This document shows, piece after piece, positions 1-9,549 of a DNA stretch of 64,000 nucleotides; position 1 is the stretch's first letter; each line of letters begins with the position of its first letter. The position numbers were made by a program, and so were the translations under genes. Source of the DNA: Isochrysis galbana (Eukaryota > Haptophyta > Isochrysidales > Isochrysidaceae); contig CM030934.1 in NCBI GenBank assembly GCA_018136815.1, positions 5,727,318 to 5,791,317 on the forward strand, written 5' to 3'. The notes beneath the pieces are model-generated. The model was not told the origin of the DNA and searched no databases. It worked only from the letters and a program-made list of their open reading frames with translations.

Positions 1-276
1 ACGAGAGCCCCCCCCCCCCCGGTGCTTTTTCCCGGAGAGTCGCCCGACGTAGGTCGGTCCGTCTCAATGGGTTTCCCCTCATTTTAACTTGTGGGGAGTT
101 AGAATGGGAGCCGGGGGCTTGCGAGGGGGGAGATTTGGAAGGGGTGCATAGGTGTATGTATCTGTGGCAACACTCGCCAAGGTGTACGGGCAGGTGCGCT
201 GAGGGCTGTCGTATTGGTACCGGGCTAGTGGGAGTAGTGGTACTAATGCTCAGTCATTTTATTATTATTATTAACG
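1..276 (+). repeat. 3' module of composite SINE-like element (copy 1)
   Basis: This stretch is a diverged copy of 10202-10470, collinear from the C-run near its left end to the (TTA)n tail. In the second copy the same sequence is the 3' half of an insertion bounded by target-site duplications, so here the window opens inside such an element and its 5' half lies outside. The tail is the TTTTATTATTATTATTA run at about 258-274. No coding capacity is seen. Further diverged copies of the same 3' end occur at 11383-11432, 40501-40646 and 57410-57440. Confidence 0.8.
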
Positions 277-853
277 TCAGTTGCACACGCTATGGCTATG
301 CCGTATGTCGCTGTTGTTGTCCGTCCAGCCCTACTACGAATGTTAGATCCAACTCAACGCCAATACCACAATACACCAATACTCAAGACTCAAGCCACAG
401 CTCAAGCCTCCGATCCTCCAATCAATCTCAACTGCACACACCGAACATAGAACATTAGATAGATTGTTGTTGTCCGGTCAGAGCTCCCGCAACGCGCGCA
501 GCAGCGCGCGGGCACCACACCACCGCATTCATCGCGCGTTGCCGAGCAGTCCCAGCACGCCGCGTTCCTCCACCCGCACCTCGCCGTCCACAAATCCCTT
601 GCAGCCGCGTTTGCTACCCAACAATCGCAACACCTCCGTTTGTAACTTTCCACTTGTCGAGAGGGCCCAGACTTGTGGCATCGCCAGAAAGTCACCCAAC
701 CTTGCAAAAGAATTTGAACAAGTATTGGTGTTGGCCTCGCCCTAGGCGTGATCACTAGGTGCATTTTAGGTGTTGTCATTGCGTTGATCTGATCGACGAG
801 CCGCAAGAAACAAAGTCGCGGAATTACAGTGGTGCCGCCTCGTGCAGCTGCTG
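277..853. other. Intergenic, no gene seen
   Basis: No reading frame here has a recognisable product, and the short ORFs on both strands disagree with each other in composition. The part from 458 to 853 lies directly downstream of the Dus1 stop codon and probably holds its 3' UTR. Confidence 0.6.
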
Positions 854-2677
854 CTATCCACACCCAAAGCACCACATGTCGCCGTCTCCACCCTGGACAT
901 CGACACCGTCTTTGGTGTGATTGCTCTTGGATTCCTCGTTGCGATCCTCAGGATGAAGGTAGCCGCACCCCCGTGGGTCAAGCTCCCAGGGGCATCGGCC
1001 GTCGACGTACCTCTCGCGGCAGTGGCGCGCAAAATGTATACGCCACCATGCAACTTGTTCATCTTTGCCCATCGCCCGCGCCCGCGCAATCTCCGACTCT
1101 GCGGGAGGCGTGAGCCCAGGGCGGATGTAGTGCAACTCGTCATCCAACCCTTCGTTGCGCGCTCTTTTCACCATACGCTCCTCCCATGCGCGTCGCTTCC
1201 GCGTGCTCGCATCGCGAGCAACGCTTCGTGCCGCTTCTATCGCTGCCTCCAGCGAAAGTTCCGGTCTGGCTCTCAATGCTGCCTCGACAGCCTTGGTTTC
1301 GGGAGGATCGGCCACAAAAGGAGGCCCGCCTGGTATGAACGCTTCACCCCGACCTTCGCACAGCTCGCGGCAGCGTCGCATCACCCGTTCAGCTCCCCCG
1401 AGAGATGTCGCCGCTAGTAGCGGTTCGAGCAGTTCGAATCGTGTCAGCTCGTCTCGGCAAATCCGCCGCAGATGGAAGGCCACGCAGCGCATGGGCGCTC
1501 CATGCTTTCGTACGAGCTCAAGATACTCATCCGACAAGTCCAGCATCGAGGGAAATCGGGCCTTGGATCCCGCGACCGGCTGCTGGGTGCCACCCACGGA
1601 GAGAGCGGCGGCTGTCGCTGAAAGCGCAACACCTAATTGCGGCTCTCGCTCAGCGGAGGCCTCTGTTGGCACTGGATATCCTGCCGGCGCCAAAAACTGG
1701 GGCAATGCACGCATTTCTCGCTTTGCTCTCCTCGCTCTTCTTCGCTCCTCTTGGAGGGCGTCTGCTCGCCCTCCCTCTGCCGACGGGTCAACCCCCGTGG
1801 AGGCCGCCGTTTGGAGCTCAACCAGTCGACGGCGAGCGAGGCGTCGCTCCTTGCGCAAGCGGCATCGTGTGCTCTCTGTGATGTGAATCGCCCTCTCGAA
1901 GATCGCTGGGTCATCAAGAGCTCCCTCGGCGCTCATCACGCCATCTGCGCCCGTGCACTGCAGCGCCTCAATCAACTCCGCCGCTGAGCGCACATTGCCG
2001 TTGGTGACGACGGGAATGTTCACTGCTGCCTTGATTAGACACACCTTGCGCAGGTCCGCCGGTCCGCTTCGCCTGTGCATTGGATTGCCCCGATACCGTG
2101 CATGCACAGCGATAAGCGCGCATCCTGCGTGCTCAAGCTGCTTGACAAACCTGAGGGTCTCCGTCTCGTCGTCGAGCAGCCGGATCTTGCAGAAGATGGG
2201 GCAGGCGCACGCCCGTGCAAGTGCAGAGACGATTCGGAGGACAGACGCCCGGTCCTCCGGCGTCACGCACAGGAAGGAGCCGTAATGGCCTGAGTGTGCA
2301 CTCCGCTGTGGGCAGCCCAGGTTTAGGTCGATCGCGGCGGCCTGGCCCTGCGCAAGCGTAGCTGCCGCAACGAGGGTAGCGGGGTCATTGCCACAGAAAT
2401 GAGCCACGAGGGGCGCGTCGTCAGTCGTCGTCTGCAGCTCCGCCGCACGGTACGCAGCGTCCTTGGCGAAGCGGTCCGCGTGGATCATCGGAGTGTAGCA
2501 GAGCTGCGCTCCGTGCCGACGGGCGAGAAGGCGGAATGGAAGCTCGCTCGCGCCGACCATCGGGGCAAGAACGAGCTGGTGCGGCGGTAGGGGCCGGCGC
2601 GGAGGCGGCAGCGACACGGCCGCCGGGTGCGGAGGGCGCTGCTTGGCGCGCGCGCGCCGCCTCGCGTCTGCCGCCAT
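854..2677 (-). CDS. DUS1: tRNA-dihydrouridine synthase, Dus1 type, with C-terminal CCCH finger
   Basis: An uninterrupted 607-aa frame. Dus1 enzymes use FMN and NAD(P)H to reduce uridine (positions 16/17 in yeast) in cytosolic tRNA. Seen here: the FMN-barrel opening VLAPMVGASE at about 36-45, the conserved CYTPMIHA at 60-67, and DLNLGCPQ at 117-124 with the catalytic cysteine at 122. Also seen are the CKIR lysine at 164, VHAR at 191-194 (VHGR in most homologues) and TNGN at 225-228. Spacing and wording fit Dus1 better than Dus2 or Dus3. The C-terminal third is an extension with a C-X8-C-X8-C-X3-H zinc-finger motif (CRERYVDGRC...CGYLH), followed by an acidic tail ending CFGCG. In Dus3 a CCCH finger sits N-terminally, so its position here is unusual. 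The start is the first Met after a C-rich leader. The gene is divergent from the gene at 3422. Confidence 0.9.
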   Translation of the reverse strand: MAADARRRARAKQRPPHPAAVSLPPPRRPLPPHQLVLAPMVGASELPFRLLARRHGAQLCYTPMIHADRFAKDAAYRAAELQTTTDDAPLVAHFCGNDPATLVAAATLAQGQAAAIDLNLGCPQRSAHSGHYGSFLCVTPEDRASVLRIVSALARACACPIFCKIRLLDDETETLRFVKQLEHAGCALIAVHARYRGNPMHRRSGPADLRKVCLIKAAVNIPVVTNGNVRSAAELIEALQCTGADGVMSAEGALDDPAIFERAIHITESTRCRLRKERRLARRRLVELQTAASTGVDPSAEGGRADALQEERRRARRAKREMRALPQFLAPAGYPVPTEASAEREPQLGVALSATAAALSVGGTQQPVAGSKARFPSMLDLSDEYLELVRKHGAPMRCVAFHLRRICRDELTRFELLEPLLAATSLGGAERVMRRCRELCEGRGEAFIPGGPPFVADPPETKAVEAALRARPELSLEAAIEAARSVARDASTRKRRAWEERMVKRARNEGLDDELHYIRPGLTPPAESEIARARAMGKDEQVAWWRIHFARHCRERYVDGRCPWELDPRGCGYLHPEDRNEESKSNHTKDGVDVQGGDGDMWCFGCG

Positions 2678-3421
2678 TGTTCGCCTCCCCCTGGGGGGGG
2701 GGAAGGAGGGGGGGGGGAAGGCGGAGGCAGCAGTGTGAATTCACAGCACAGAGGGCTGGCGGCCCCCTGCCTTCTCTCTTCCCTGTTCAAATCTGGCGCG
2801 CGCGCCCCTCCCCCCCGTCCCTCCTCTCGCTGATCCTTTCTAACGGAGCGGCGACGGGCGCGCTGCCCCCTCCCCCCCCTCCCCCCCCCCCGCCCCTCCC
2901 CCCCTTCCCTTCCCATTTCCCCCGCGCGGGTCCGGGTTCGGCAATCCTCATCAACCTCCCCCCCCCCCACCTCAATTGCCCCCCCCCCCCCGGGGGGGTG
3001 CCACACCGGAGAAGAAGAGAGAGAGTCCAGAGGGAACGACTGAAGAGAGAGGAGAGGTTGTACTTTAATAAACAGGGGGGGGAGGCCCGGCGTTCGTTCG
3101 TTCGTTCGAGCCGCTTCCCCCCCCCCCCCCCCCCCGCCCGTTCGTTGCGGCGCCTTCCCCCCCCCCCCCCGCGCAGCAGCTCTCTCTGTCTGTTCGCGGC
3201 CACCTCTCTCCCCTCCCCCCCCCCCCCCTCTCTCCCTCGCCTGGCCTCGCTCGCTCTCCCACCCTGCTCCTCCTCTTCTTCCTCTCTCTCTCCTCTCCTT
3301 GCGCACTCATACTCGAATAGATTCCTCAAGATATCAAGTCCCTCGCACAACCAGCGTGGTCAGCCAACCGCCGGCGGAGCCCCACCCCCTCCTCACCCCT
3401 CACTCAGAGCGAGTGGCTCCG
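2678..3421. promoter_or_regulatory. Shared divergent promoter region with homopyrimidine runs
   Basis: 744 bp separate the start codons of the Dus1 gene (-) and the 3422 gene (+). On the sense strand of each gene the leader is C or C/T rich: G-runs at about 2691-2718 for the minus gene, and C-runs and CT stretches from about 2865 to 3300 for the plus gene. No TATA box is obvious. Proline-, glycine- and arginine-rich ORFs across this stretch arise only from the low complexity. Confidence 0.5.
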
Positions 3422-3991
3422 ATGGACGACTTCTTCAAGCCTACCAAGCCGGAGTACCAGTTCGAGGGCCGCCGCGAACCCGTCGAGCAAGCGCTCATGT
3501 CCGGCAGGGAGGCGTGGTGGAAGCTGGCGCAACTGTTGCCATCGGTCCCACAGGCCTCAGGCGCAGCTGGTGCCCACGAGGCCTCCCTTCGTGGCGAGGC
3601 CGCCTTCCGTATGATTGAGAACCACGAGGCGGTGCTGCGCGACGTCTGCAATCCGTCTAAAACGCATAACATCATCGGCATCCCGCTGAAGCAGGCCGAG
3701 CTCGTCCGTGTTCCAATGGAGGGTGCTTACTATGCATCGCAGTGCATGCGCGAAGTCTGCCGCCGTCTCATTGGCGATAAGCCGGGGACTGAGGCTTGCA
3801 AAGAGAATCTTGATGGTACCCCAGATGCTGCCAAGGTCTGGGTCGCCACCTGTCTTTACCTTATGTGCCGTATCCAGGCTCACAAAGACGAGATGCCCGG
3901 ACGTGCGCCTGACTACGCGTACAACGCGGTCTTCCCCATGCGGGCTGTCCTGCAAGAGGTTGCCCTGCATGCCATGGGCATGGGCCCGTAG
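3422..3991 (+). CDS. Conserved-looking protein of unknown function (189 aa)
   Basis: The frame is open further upstream, but the upstream part is low-complexity leader. ATG at 3422 follows a typical C/T-rich leader and begins MDDFFKPTKPEYQFEGRREP. The product is soluble, 189 aa, and shows no signal peptide or transmembrane segment. It has balanced amino-acid use and is rich in helix formers (for example VWVATCLYLMCRIQAHKDEM near residue 145). It carries several cysteines without metal-binding spacing. I do not recognise the family. The codon-like composition and the absence of stops in a region otherwise full of repeats support a real gene. No intron is needed. Confidence 0.6.
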   Translation: MDDFFKPTKPEYQFEGRREPVEQALMSGREAWWKLAQLLPSVPQASGAAGAHEASLRGEAAFRMIENHEAVLRDVCNPSKTHNIIGIPLKQAELVRVPMEGAYYASQCMREVCRRLIGDKPGTEACKENLDGTPDAAKVWVATCLYLMCRIQAHKDEMPGRAPDYAYNAVFPMRAVLQEVALHAMGMGP

Positions 3992-4235
3992 ATCAGCGAA
4001 CTGCTTAGCAGATATGTCTCCTGTGCGTTTGAGACTGGAACCGCTCAGGATATCGAACGGATGGAATATTTCTTTGGAATTTGTTTTGATCTAATGGAGC
4101 CTACGGTAGCTCTTAGAGACGGAGCTGCGGTAGGGTGGCCGCGAGCATCGGGGCGTAGGTGGCCGGCTATCTCCACAGAATGGCGTGAGCGGTGGGAACT
4201 CGGTGGGAGCGCGCTATCTGTCTCTATCGCCATCG

Positions 4236-4380
4236 CGCGCAGCTACTTTTATAAGTAGCAGGCCAATGGGGGATGGGGGCCTCGCGCCCCCCTCTCTCCT
4301 TCGCAGACACCCCCTGGGGGTCCTGGGTGGGCCTGCACAACCATCCTCAGCCCCTGCCTGCTGGCGGGGGCTGAGCTGAC
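4236..4380 (+). repeat. 5' module of composite SINE-like element, truncated copy
   Basis: It matches the start of the element at 9550: ACTTTTATAAGT, then a short G-rich/C-rich hairpin (GGGGGC at 4275-4280 pairing with GCCCCC at 4286-4291), then CTCTCTCC and a GGGTGGGCC-like stretch. It ends without the 3' module. Other 5' modules lie at 30615, 35270 and (reverse) 59734. Confidence 0.65.
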
Positions 4381-4392
4381 ATCACATCTGTC

Positions 4393-4441
4393 CAAAAAAG
4401 AAGTTCTGAAGATTCCGGGCTAACACCTACGACAGTCTAGG
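4393..4441 (-). repeat. 3' end of LINE-derived element, T-rich tail (copy a)
   Basis: 4401-4441 is identical over 41 bp to 8426-8466. Read on the minus strand it ends in a short palindrome (GAATCTTC...) and a T-rich tail. It resembles the 3' end of the complete short element at 10568-10990 and of a plus-strand copy at 32201-32240. It is taken as a strongly 5'-truncated insertion. Confidence 0.55.
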
Positions 4442-4520
4442 ATTCCATCACAATTCACACAATTCCCCCTACAGCAGATCTCAGATCTCTCGTTGGCCTC
4501 GTTTTTTTCTCTATTCCCCT

Positions 4521-5586
4521 CAACTATCAGTAAACTGATAGGGTCATGGAGCGCGCGCCGCCGCCCTCCCTCGCTGCCGCTGCCCTCGCCGAGATGGACG
4601 AAGGCTTGAGTGACACGCCGCTGTCGCCGAAGCGATCGCGACAGGACGACCCTCCCAGCCAGGTGGGCACAGGAGCCAGCCTGCCACGCCCGCGAACCAC
4701 CGCGAACGCCACGAACAAGGCTGCCATGCTGGCAGCAGCCAGCATGCAGCACACCTCCAACACAACACACAGCCACACCAGCCACACCACACCAGTGGGA
4801 CGCGTCCAAAGGGAAGGCCTCCGGGCTGGGACCCTACACAACCGCGGTACCGCCCTCGCGCTCCGGCGCGAGGGGCCGGCCCGGCACCATCTACAGCAGA
4901 ACCCCAATGGGGAAATGCCGCATCAAAGCAAAGAGTTGGACAAAGAGCAGACAGGTCCCCTCAGCAAGGGGCACAGGAGCACAAAGGGGGGCAGACCAGG
5001 AGGGATGCTCCCCAATGCCTACGAATGCCAAACGGACAAGCGAGCCTTGGGCGCGCGAACGTCGCAAGCGTCACAAGCCCATGAGGCCCACCACAACAAA
5101 CATCACCTTGAGAGAGAGCCTACACAAAGCACAATCCACACGAGACCCTCGGAAAGGGACGACAACATAGCGGAAACATCGAGCCACATGGACGCCCGAA
5201 AGACGAAAACATATGCAAGGCTAACCCCACCCTCCGCCCCGGCCACACGGGTGGCCCTCCTAGACGAAGACTTAGAGCCCGAACCCGAGGGGGAGGTAGA
5301 GAACGCAGAAACAGACACAAGGAAAGCGGAAGGCGAAGAAGGATATGGGAACGCCCACGGCCCCAAACTAAGATCCGCGATAAACGAGATGGGACTTATA
5401 GACGCATACAACTTGGTCAACGGGAACGCGAGAGGAGGCTTCACAAGACTCTCGGGGACAATACACACAAGAATAGATAGAATATACACGCCCATCACGT
5501 GCTCCAACATAAACCGGCAGACCATCGGCCCGCACCCGGCACTCTTCACGGGGAAAGGTGTTGTATACATAACTATGGACATTTGA
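4521..5586 (+). mobile_element. LINE-derived retroelement with internally deleted ORF
   Basis: The element starts with a 7-bp stem with TAAA loop (4524-4541), four bases before an ATG at 4546. The 346-aa ORF begins MERAPPPS, as in the related element at 10568. Its N-terminal part is a proline/serine/threonine-rich region of the kind seen in non-LTR ORF1. Its last 80 residues look like the C-terminal end of an apurinic-type endonuclease domain: LRSAINEMGLIDAYNLVN and then GGFTRLSGTIHTRIDRIYTP, with the family's typical R-I-D-R-I-Y. The catalytic N-terminal half of the endonuclease and all of the reverse transcriptase are absent. It therefore looks like an internal deletion product or a non-autonomous derivative. 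The right edge is uncertain. Confidence 0.6.
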
Positions 5587-5632
5587 TCGCTCAATTCGAC
5601 TGATGCCCCACAATTGACGGAACGACACTTTA
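5564..5632 (+). repeat. Dispersed 68-bp repeat, inverted copy at 43686-43752
   Basis: This stretch (starting near TGTATACATAACTATGGACA) is about 90% identical to the reverse complement of 43686-43752. The copies are 38 kb apart and share no coding sequence. An AT-rich (TA)n stretch follows at about 5655-5680. Confidence 0.65.
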
Positions 5633-5952
5633 TTTCCCATCTACCATCTAGGGTCTAATATATATATATTATATATACCTGAAGGGAGGGTTTTGGACTT
5701 GGACTTCCTGAGAGAAGGAAAGGAAGACGAAGAAGATGGACGAAGATGAAGACGAGGGAGCATGGAAGCCGTGCGCCATGCGTATGATTGCGGTTGGTTG
5801 GCATTTGCAACATGCAATATTATGCATCAATATGCACATGTGTATGTGTGGCAACGGACTCAATTGTCAATTATACAGTGTTATGTTTACATACATTCGC
5901 GTATTATTGTAATCGGGTCATGGCTCAACTTTAGTTATGTCCCATATTCGAG

Positions 5953-6073
5953 GCGGGAGGGGTTTGTTCGGAGGGGGGAGGCGGCTGGCGGGGCGGGTAG
6001 GGGGGACCCTGCGGGATCCTTGGACACCCATGGGAGATGGAAAATAGTGGTTAAAGAGTGAGTGCCCAGGGGC
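5953..6073 (+). repeat. Dispersed G-rich repeat (copy at 11206-11335)
   Basis: Both copies read GGCGGGAGGGG...GTTCGGAGGGGGGAGG, then ATCCTTGGACACCCA, then GAAAATAGTGGTTAAA and GTGAG. The shared order of these blocks over 120 bp shows a common origin. The last block recurs alone at about 46185-46200. No coding role is visible. Confidence 0.65.
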
Positions 6074-7002
6074 TATTATTGGACGCGATGGCCGTTCTCC
6101 TCGAGGACCAGCGATGGGGAAGCGCACCGGTTTCGGCGAGTAAGGAGTTGAAGGAGCGAGCGACGAGCCCGGCGGAGGTTGTCTGTTTCGCGTCCTCCGG
6201 CCCCCCCGGCCCCCGGACACATCCACCCCCGCGTGTGGGAAGTCCGGGGAGCTTTGTTGAGGGCGTCTCACGAGAGGTGAAGTTGAGATTCGGACGGGGC
6301 AGCCGTATGTGAGCAAGCCCCCCCCCCCGGTACTCGAGTAGCAGGAGTAGGTAGAGAGGAAAGGCGGGGGTGGGGTGGGGGGCGGGGGGAGAATCGGACC
6401 TCCGAGTCTCGCCGCCGGAGGGAAAGAAGAAGAATCGGCTCTCTCCGCACTCTCCGCTGCGCGAGCTCGCGGTGCGCTGGGCAAGGATGAGCAAGGAGAA
6501 GGGAGGTCAGGTCTCTTTCTCTGTGTCTCTCTCTCCTACGAGAGAGATTCCCTCTCCTGCCCCGTTTCCAACGGACGAGAGGAGAGGGGGGGGGGGGGGG
6601 GGGGGAAGGCGCGGGGGGCCGAGGGGGGGGGGGGGGGGGGGGCACCGGCGGGGGGAAGAGAGAGGGAGTTGGGGCGAATGAAACGAACCTCAGCGTCGTT
6701 GGGACGGAGAGTGGGGCGGAAGAGCGTCTGGGGGGGAGGGGCTTGGGACGAGAGCGGAGAAACGAGAGAGGGGGAGAGAAGGAAAGAGAGGGTGGAGGAG
6801 GGAGGCGCGCGTGGCGGGGGAGGGTGTGTGAGCCAGGGAGGCACGGGGGCCTGCGGGCGTGGGGGCGGCGAGTAGGCCTCGACGGACACCGCCCAACCAG
6901 CGGATTGCGCTGCGCACCAAGATAGGCCGCCGAGCATAGCCCCTCGGACCCTCTCCCCTTCCTCTTCCCACCTCGCCCGCCCCGGGGGAGCTTGCGAGGC
7001 CA
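6074..7002. other. Leader/intergenic region with long G-runs
   Basis: G-homopolymers at about 6587-6605 and 6624-6642 and purine-rich DNA produce long glycine/arginine or proline ORFs on both strands that I judge to be shadows. The last 60 bases before the ATG at 7003 switch to a C/T-rich sense leader, as for other genes in the window. Confidence 0.5.
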
Positions 7003-8365
7003 ATGCTCATCGAAGATATCCCCAACAACGTCTCGCGCTACGAGCTCCACAATGTGATGCCGCAGCCGGACGAATTGTACGCTATGTGGGCTGGATGGAT
7101 GGCCGTCAGTCTCATCGCATCTAGCGCCTCCGCCTTCCTCTTCTTCACCATCTTGACGTCGAGTAAGCTCCGTGCCGTCGCGTTCAACAAGTACCTTGCG
7201 GCGCTCACGGTGCCAGATTTTGTGCTCAACTTCTTCAGCTTCTGCACGTATTCTAACCGCCTCATCACGAGGGAGCCCAGCGTCAGCGGACCCGGGTGAG
7301 ATTCTCCTCAGCATGCATTGCGCGCGCACACTTGCTGCGTCGCGCCTGTCGGTCGGCCGCCGATTGACTATGTTTGCTAGGCATACGTGTACTGGTACGG
7401 ACGCAAGGTTTTGACTCAAGTTGAACTACTGGTCACCCCGGATGCCCTTGCGACAAGGCCTGATCTCCCCTTCTTGGCCCATCTTCAGATGCGACTGGGA
7501 ATCTTTCTATCACGTGTTTTCGTTCTCGGGCTCTTTGTGGCTCAACGCGATTGTTGCTCGTGAGGTCTATGTGCTGCTGAGAAAGACGAAAGCTCTTCAA
7601 ACCTATCAACAACCACCAAACCGGGACGTGCTCAGAAAGATCTCGCTAGCAGCCGTCATCGGCCTGATTATAGGATGCCTACCCATGATGAGGCTTTTCC
7701 CCCTCCGGATCAGCAGTCTTCGCGGCATCACTTGCTTACCTCTCGACTACGACACAAGCTCCACGATCTTCTTCTGGCTAGCGTACTTTCCTCTTATTTC
7801 TGGGATCCCTAGCACGTACGTCATCTACCTGGGATACTCTACGTGGCGCGAAGGGCTCTTGAATTGGACGCCGCGGTCGTCGTACCGAACACGGGGTCCA
7901 TCCAGCAGATCGAGCGAATGTTCAACGAAAGAGCTCTCGATAGACCCCAATCCGGCCGTGGCGCATCAAGGACGGAAAGCTCGCCAACTCCAACAGCTGA
8001 TCGTCTACTTCATGCGTATCTTTTTCATGATTATAGCGGTGTGGGGCCCCGTCCTCGCATTGATCTACGTGTTTGCGTTGCGCTCGCCATGGCCGATCTT
8101 TGCTGGCGGCATGTTAGGGCATATGCAAGGGCTGATATCCGTCATGATCAGCATGACTAAGGCGGATATCCGAGACGCAGTGCTAGGCTACAAATGCTGC
8201 CTGAGGCGAATCAACAAGCCAAAGGTGGCCCCACATCACGACGCGGCTGTATCCAAGGGCAGTGTGGCGCGAGACTATCTGCACGAGGGGGAACTGAACT
8301 GCGAAGCTTATGGCGAGGGGCAAGGGGAGGAAGAAAAACATGGGGTGGAAGGAAGGGAGAGCTAG
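7003..8365 (+). CDS. Seven-transmembrane receptor-like protein, two exons
   Basis: The model is exons 7003-7295 and 7489-8365, with a 193-nt GT-AG intron in phase 2. Joining restores one frame across ...VSGPG and CDWESFYHVF, giving 389 aa. Seven hydrophobic segments can be picked out: about residues 24-50 and 60-85 in exon 1, then six-turn stretches starting at CDWESFYHVF, VLRKISLAAVIGLII, TIFFWLAYFPLISGI, QLIVYFMRIFFMIIAVW and FAGGMLGHMQGLISVMI. The basic C-terminal tail after TM7 (GYKCCLRRINKPK) could be palmitoylated. The topology and a Cys at the start of TM3 fit a G-protein-coupled receptor, in the broad cAMP-receptor-like/protist class. No ligand can be named. The start is the first Met after the C/T-rich leader and before TM1. 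Confidence 0.65.
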
Positions 8366-8425
8366 CTCTAGGGTCTATGTGTAAGCACATCCATATTACA
8401 AGATACTCGACCGTGCCTCAAACAA

Positions 8426-8466
8426 AAGTTCTGAAGATTCCGGGCTAACACCTACGACAGTCTAGG
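8426..8466 (-). repeat. 3' end of LINE-derived element (copy b)
   Basis: Identical to 4401-4441 over 41 bp; the T-rich tail continues to about 8415 when read on the minus strand. It sits 60 bp downstream of the receptor stop codon, so it may form part of that gene's 3' UTR. Confidence 0.55.
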
Positions 8467-9532
8467 TTTCTCTACTTGACTACCGACATCGCCCTTACCC
8501 TTATCTCCCCCCCCCTGCCAGAGGCTGCAACCTCAGGTTTGATTGTTTTCTTGGCAACTACCCCCATGTGGATGGGACTGACCTCCCAACCCGTTTGAGA
8601 AGTCTCCGAAGAAAATCTCCGATTATGTAATAAGTCTGCATGCCAAATTTGTCTGCCAAAGATTTTGTATTTGCCGCGATCGGGGTCATTGCCTTTTTCG
8701 TATAAGTAAGTATAAGTATTCCTTGTTCCTTGTTACTTGTTATAGTTATTACGTATACGTTTCATAATTATCCCCATCATCGAATGCCGATCTGGATATG
8801 GTGTACGGAATGTGCCTCGGCCCGTCAAACGTATGGGTGATACGCGTGCCACTCCCCCCCCCAAGTCGCGTTCCGTCAAAAGAGGGCCAGGTGATTTGTT
8901 TTTTCACCCAGAAGTGCTTGTTTTCTTTTAGGTAGGAATGCCACAACCACAACAATTCCCCAGAGTATTATTATTACGAAGATGAGTACAAAGCTAATCT
9001 GTCGTATTCCATACGATGACAGACTTTTACTTATAACCTGTGGGTTATTGTTAAGCCTCAAGGTCTCGTCGATTGGTATACCGCCTCTTCTCTTACTTTC
9101 TCTCGATGTCATCAAACGTTCCATGACTGTCTTCTGCCTTCTCTCGTCCATTGATCGTAGCTCCCCCAGCGAGGTCTGCCCTCGTTGTGCCGACCCCTCT
9201 GTCGCATGTCTGCGCGTTGCTGAATTGCCCTGGTGCCGACGCCTTGCTGTCCGTCCAGGTGTGGTTAGTTTTCGCCCAGTTTGGTTTAGTTTGTGTGGTT
9301 CTGTGTCCTCGATCTTTTTTGAGTCCTTGCGTTGTAGTCTCCCGTGCCTACCCCGGACCTAAGAAGCTCTCATTCTCATTCTCTCTCTTCCACTAGCTCG
9401 CTAGCTAGCCTCGCCTCTACTCTCCGACCCATCGTCCAAGCGAGCGCTTGTCGACGTCAATCGGGCCGTGGCCCTGGGCGTCGGGCCGGATCGAATCGAG
9501 GGATTCCTGCGGTGCGAGGGGCCAGGATGGGT
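8467..9532. other. Intergenic, AT-richer, no gene seen
   Basis: No supported reading frame. The stretch contains TA/TAAGTATAAG-type simple sequence (8695-8760) and the inverted-repeat copy at 8862-8998. The part from 9150 to 9530 is ordinary sequence in which I see nothing. Confidence 0.5.
8862..8998 (+). repeat. Dispersed repeat, inverted copy at 46388-46502
   Basis: The blocks AAGTCGCGTTCCGTCAAAAG, AGTGCTTGTTTTCTTTTAGG, TATTATTATTACGAAGATGA and GTACAAAGCTAAT occur in the same order, reverse-complemented, at 46388-46502. The spacing differs by about 20 bp. This is the signature of an old transposon fragment of unknown class. Confidence 0.65.
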
Positions 9533-9549
9533 CAATACGAATTCGCGCG

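Noticed and set aside
2536-3618. 360-aa plus-strand proline-rich ORF
   Set aside because: Made by C-runs in the divergent promoter and overlaps the start of the 3422 gene in another frame.
6268-7419. 383-aa minus-strand proline/arginine-rich ORF
   Set aside because: Covers G-runs and the first exon of the receptor gene on the other strand; composition only.
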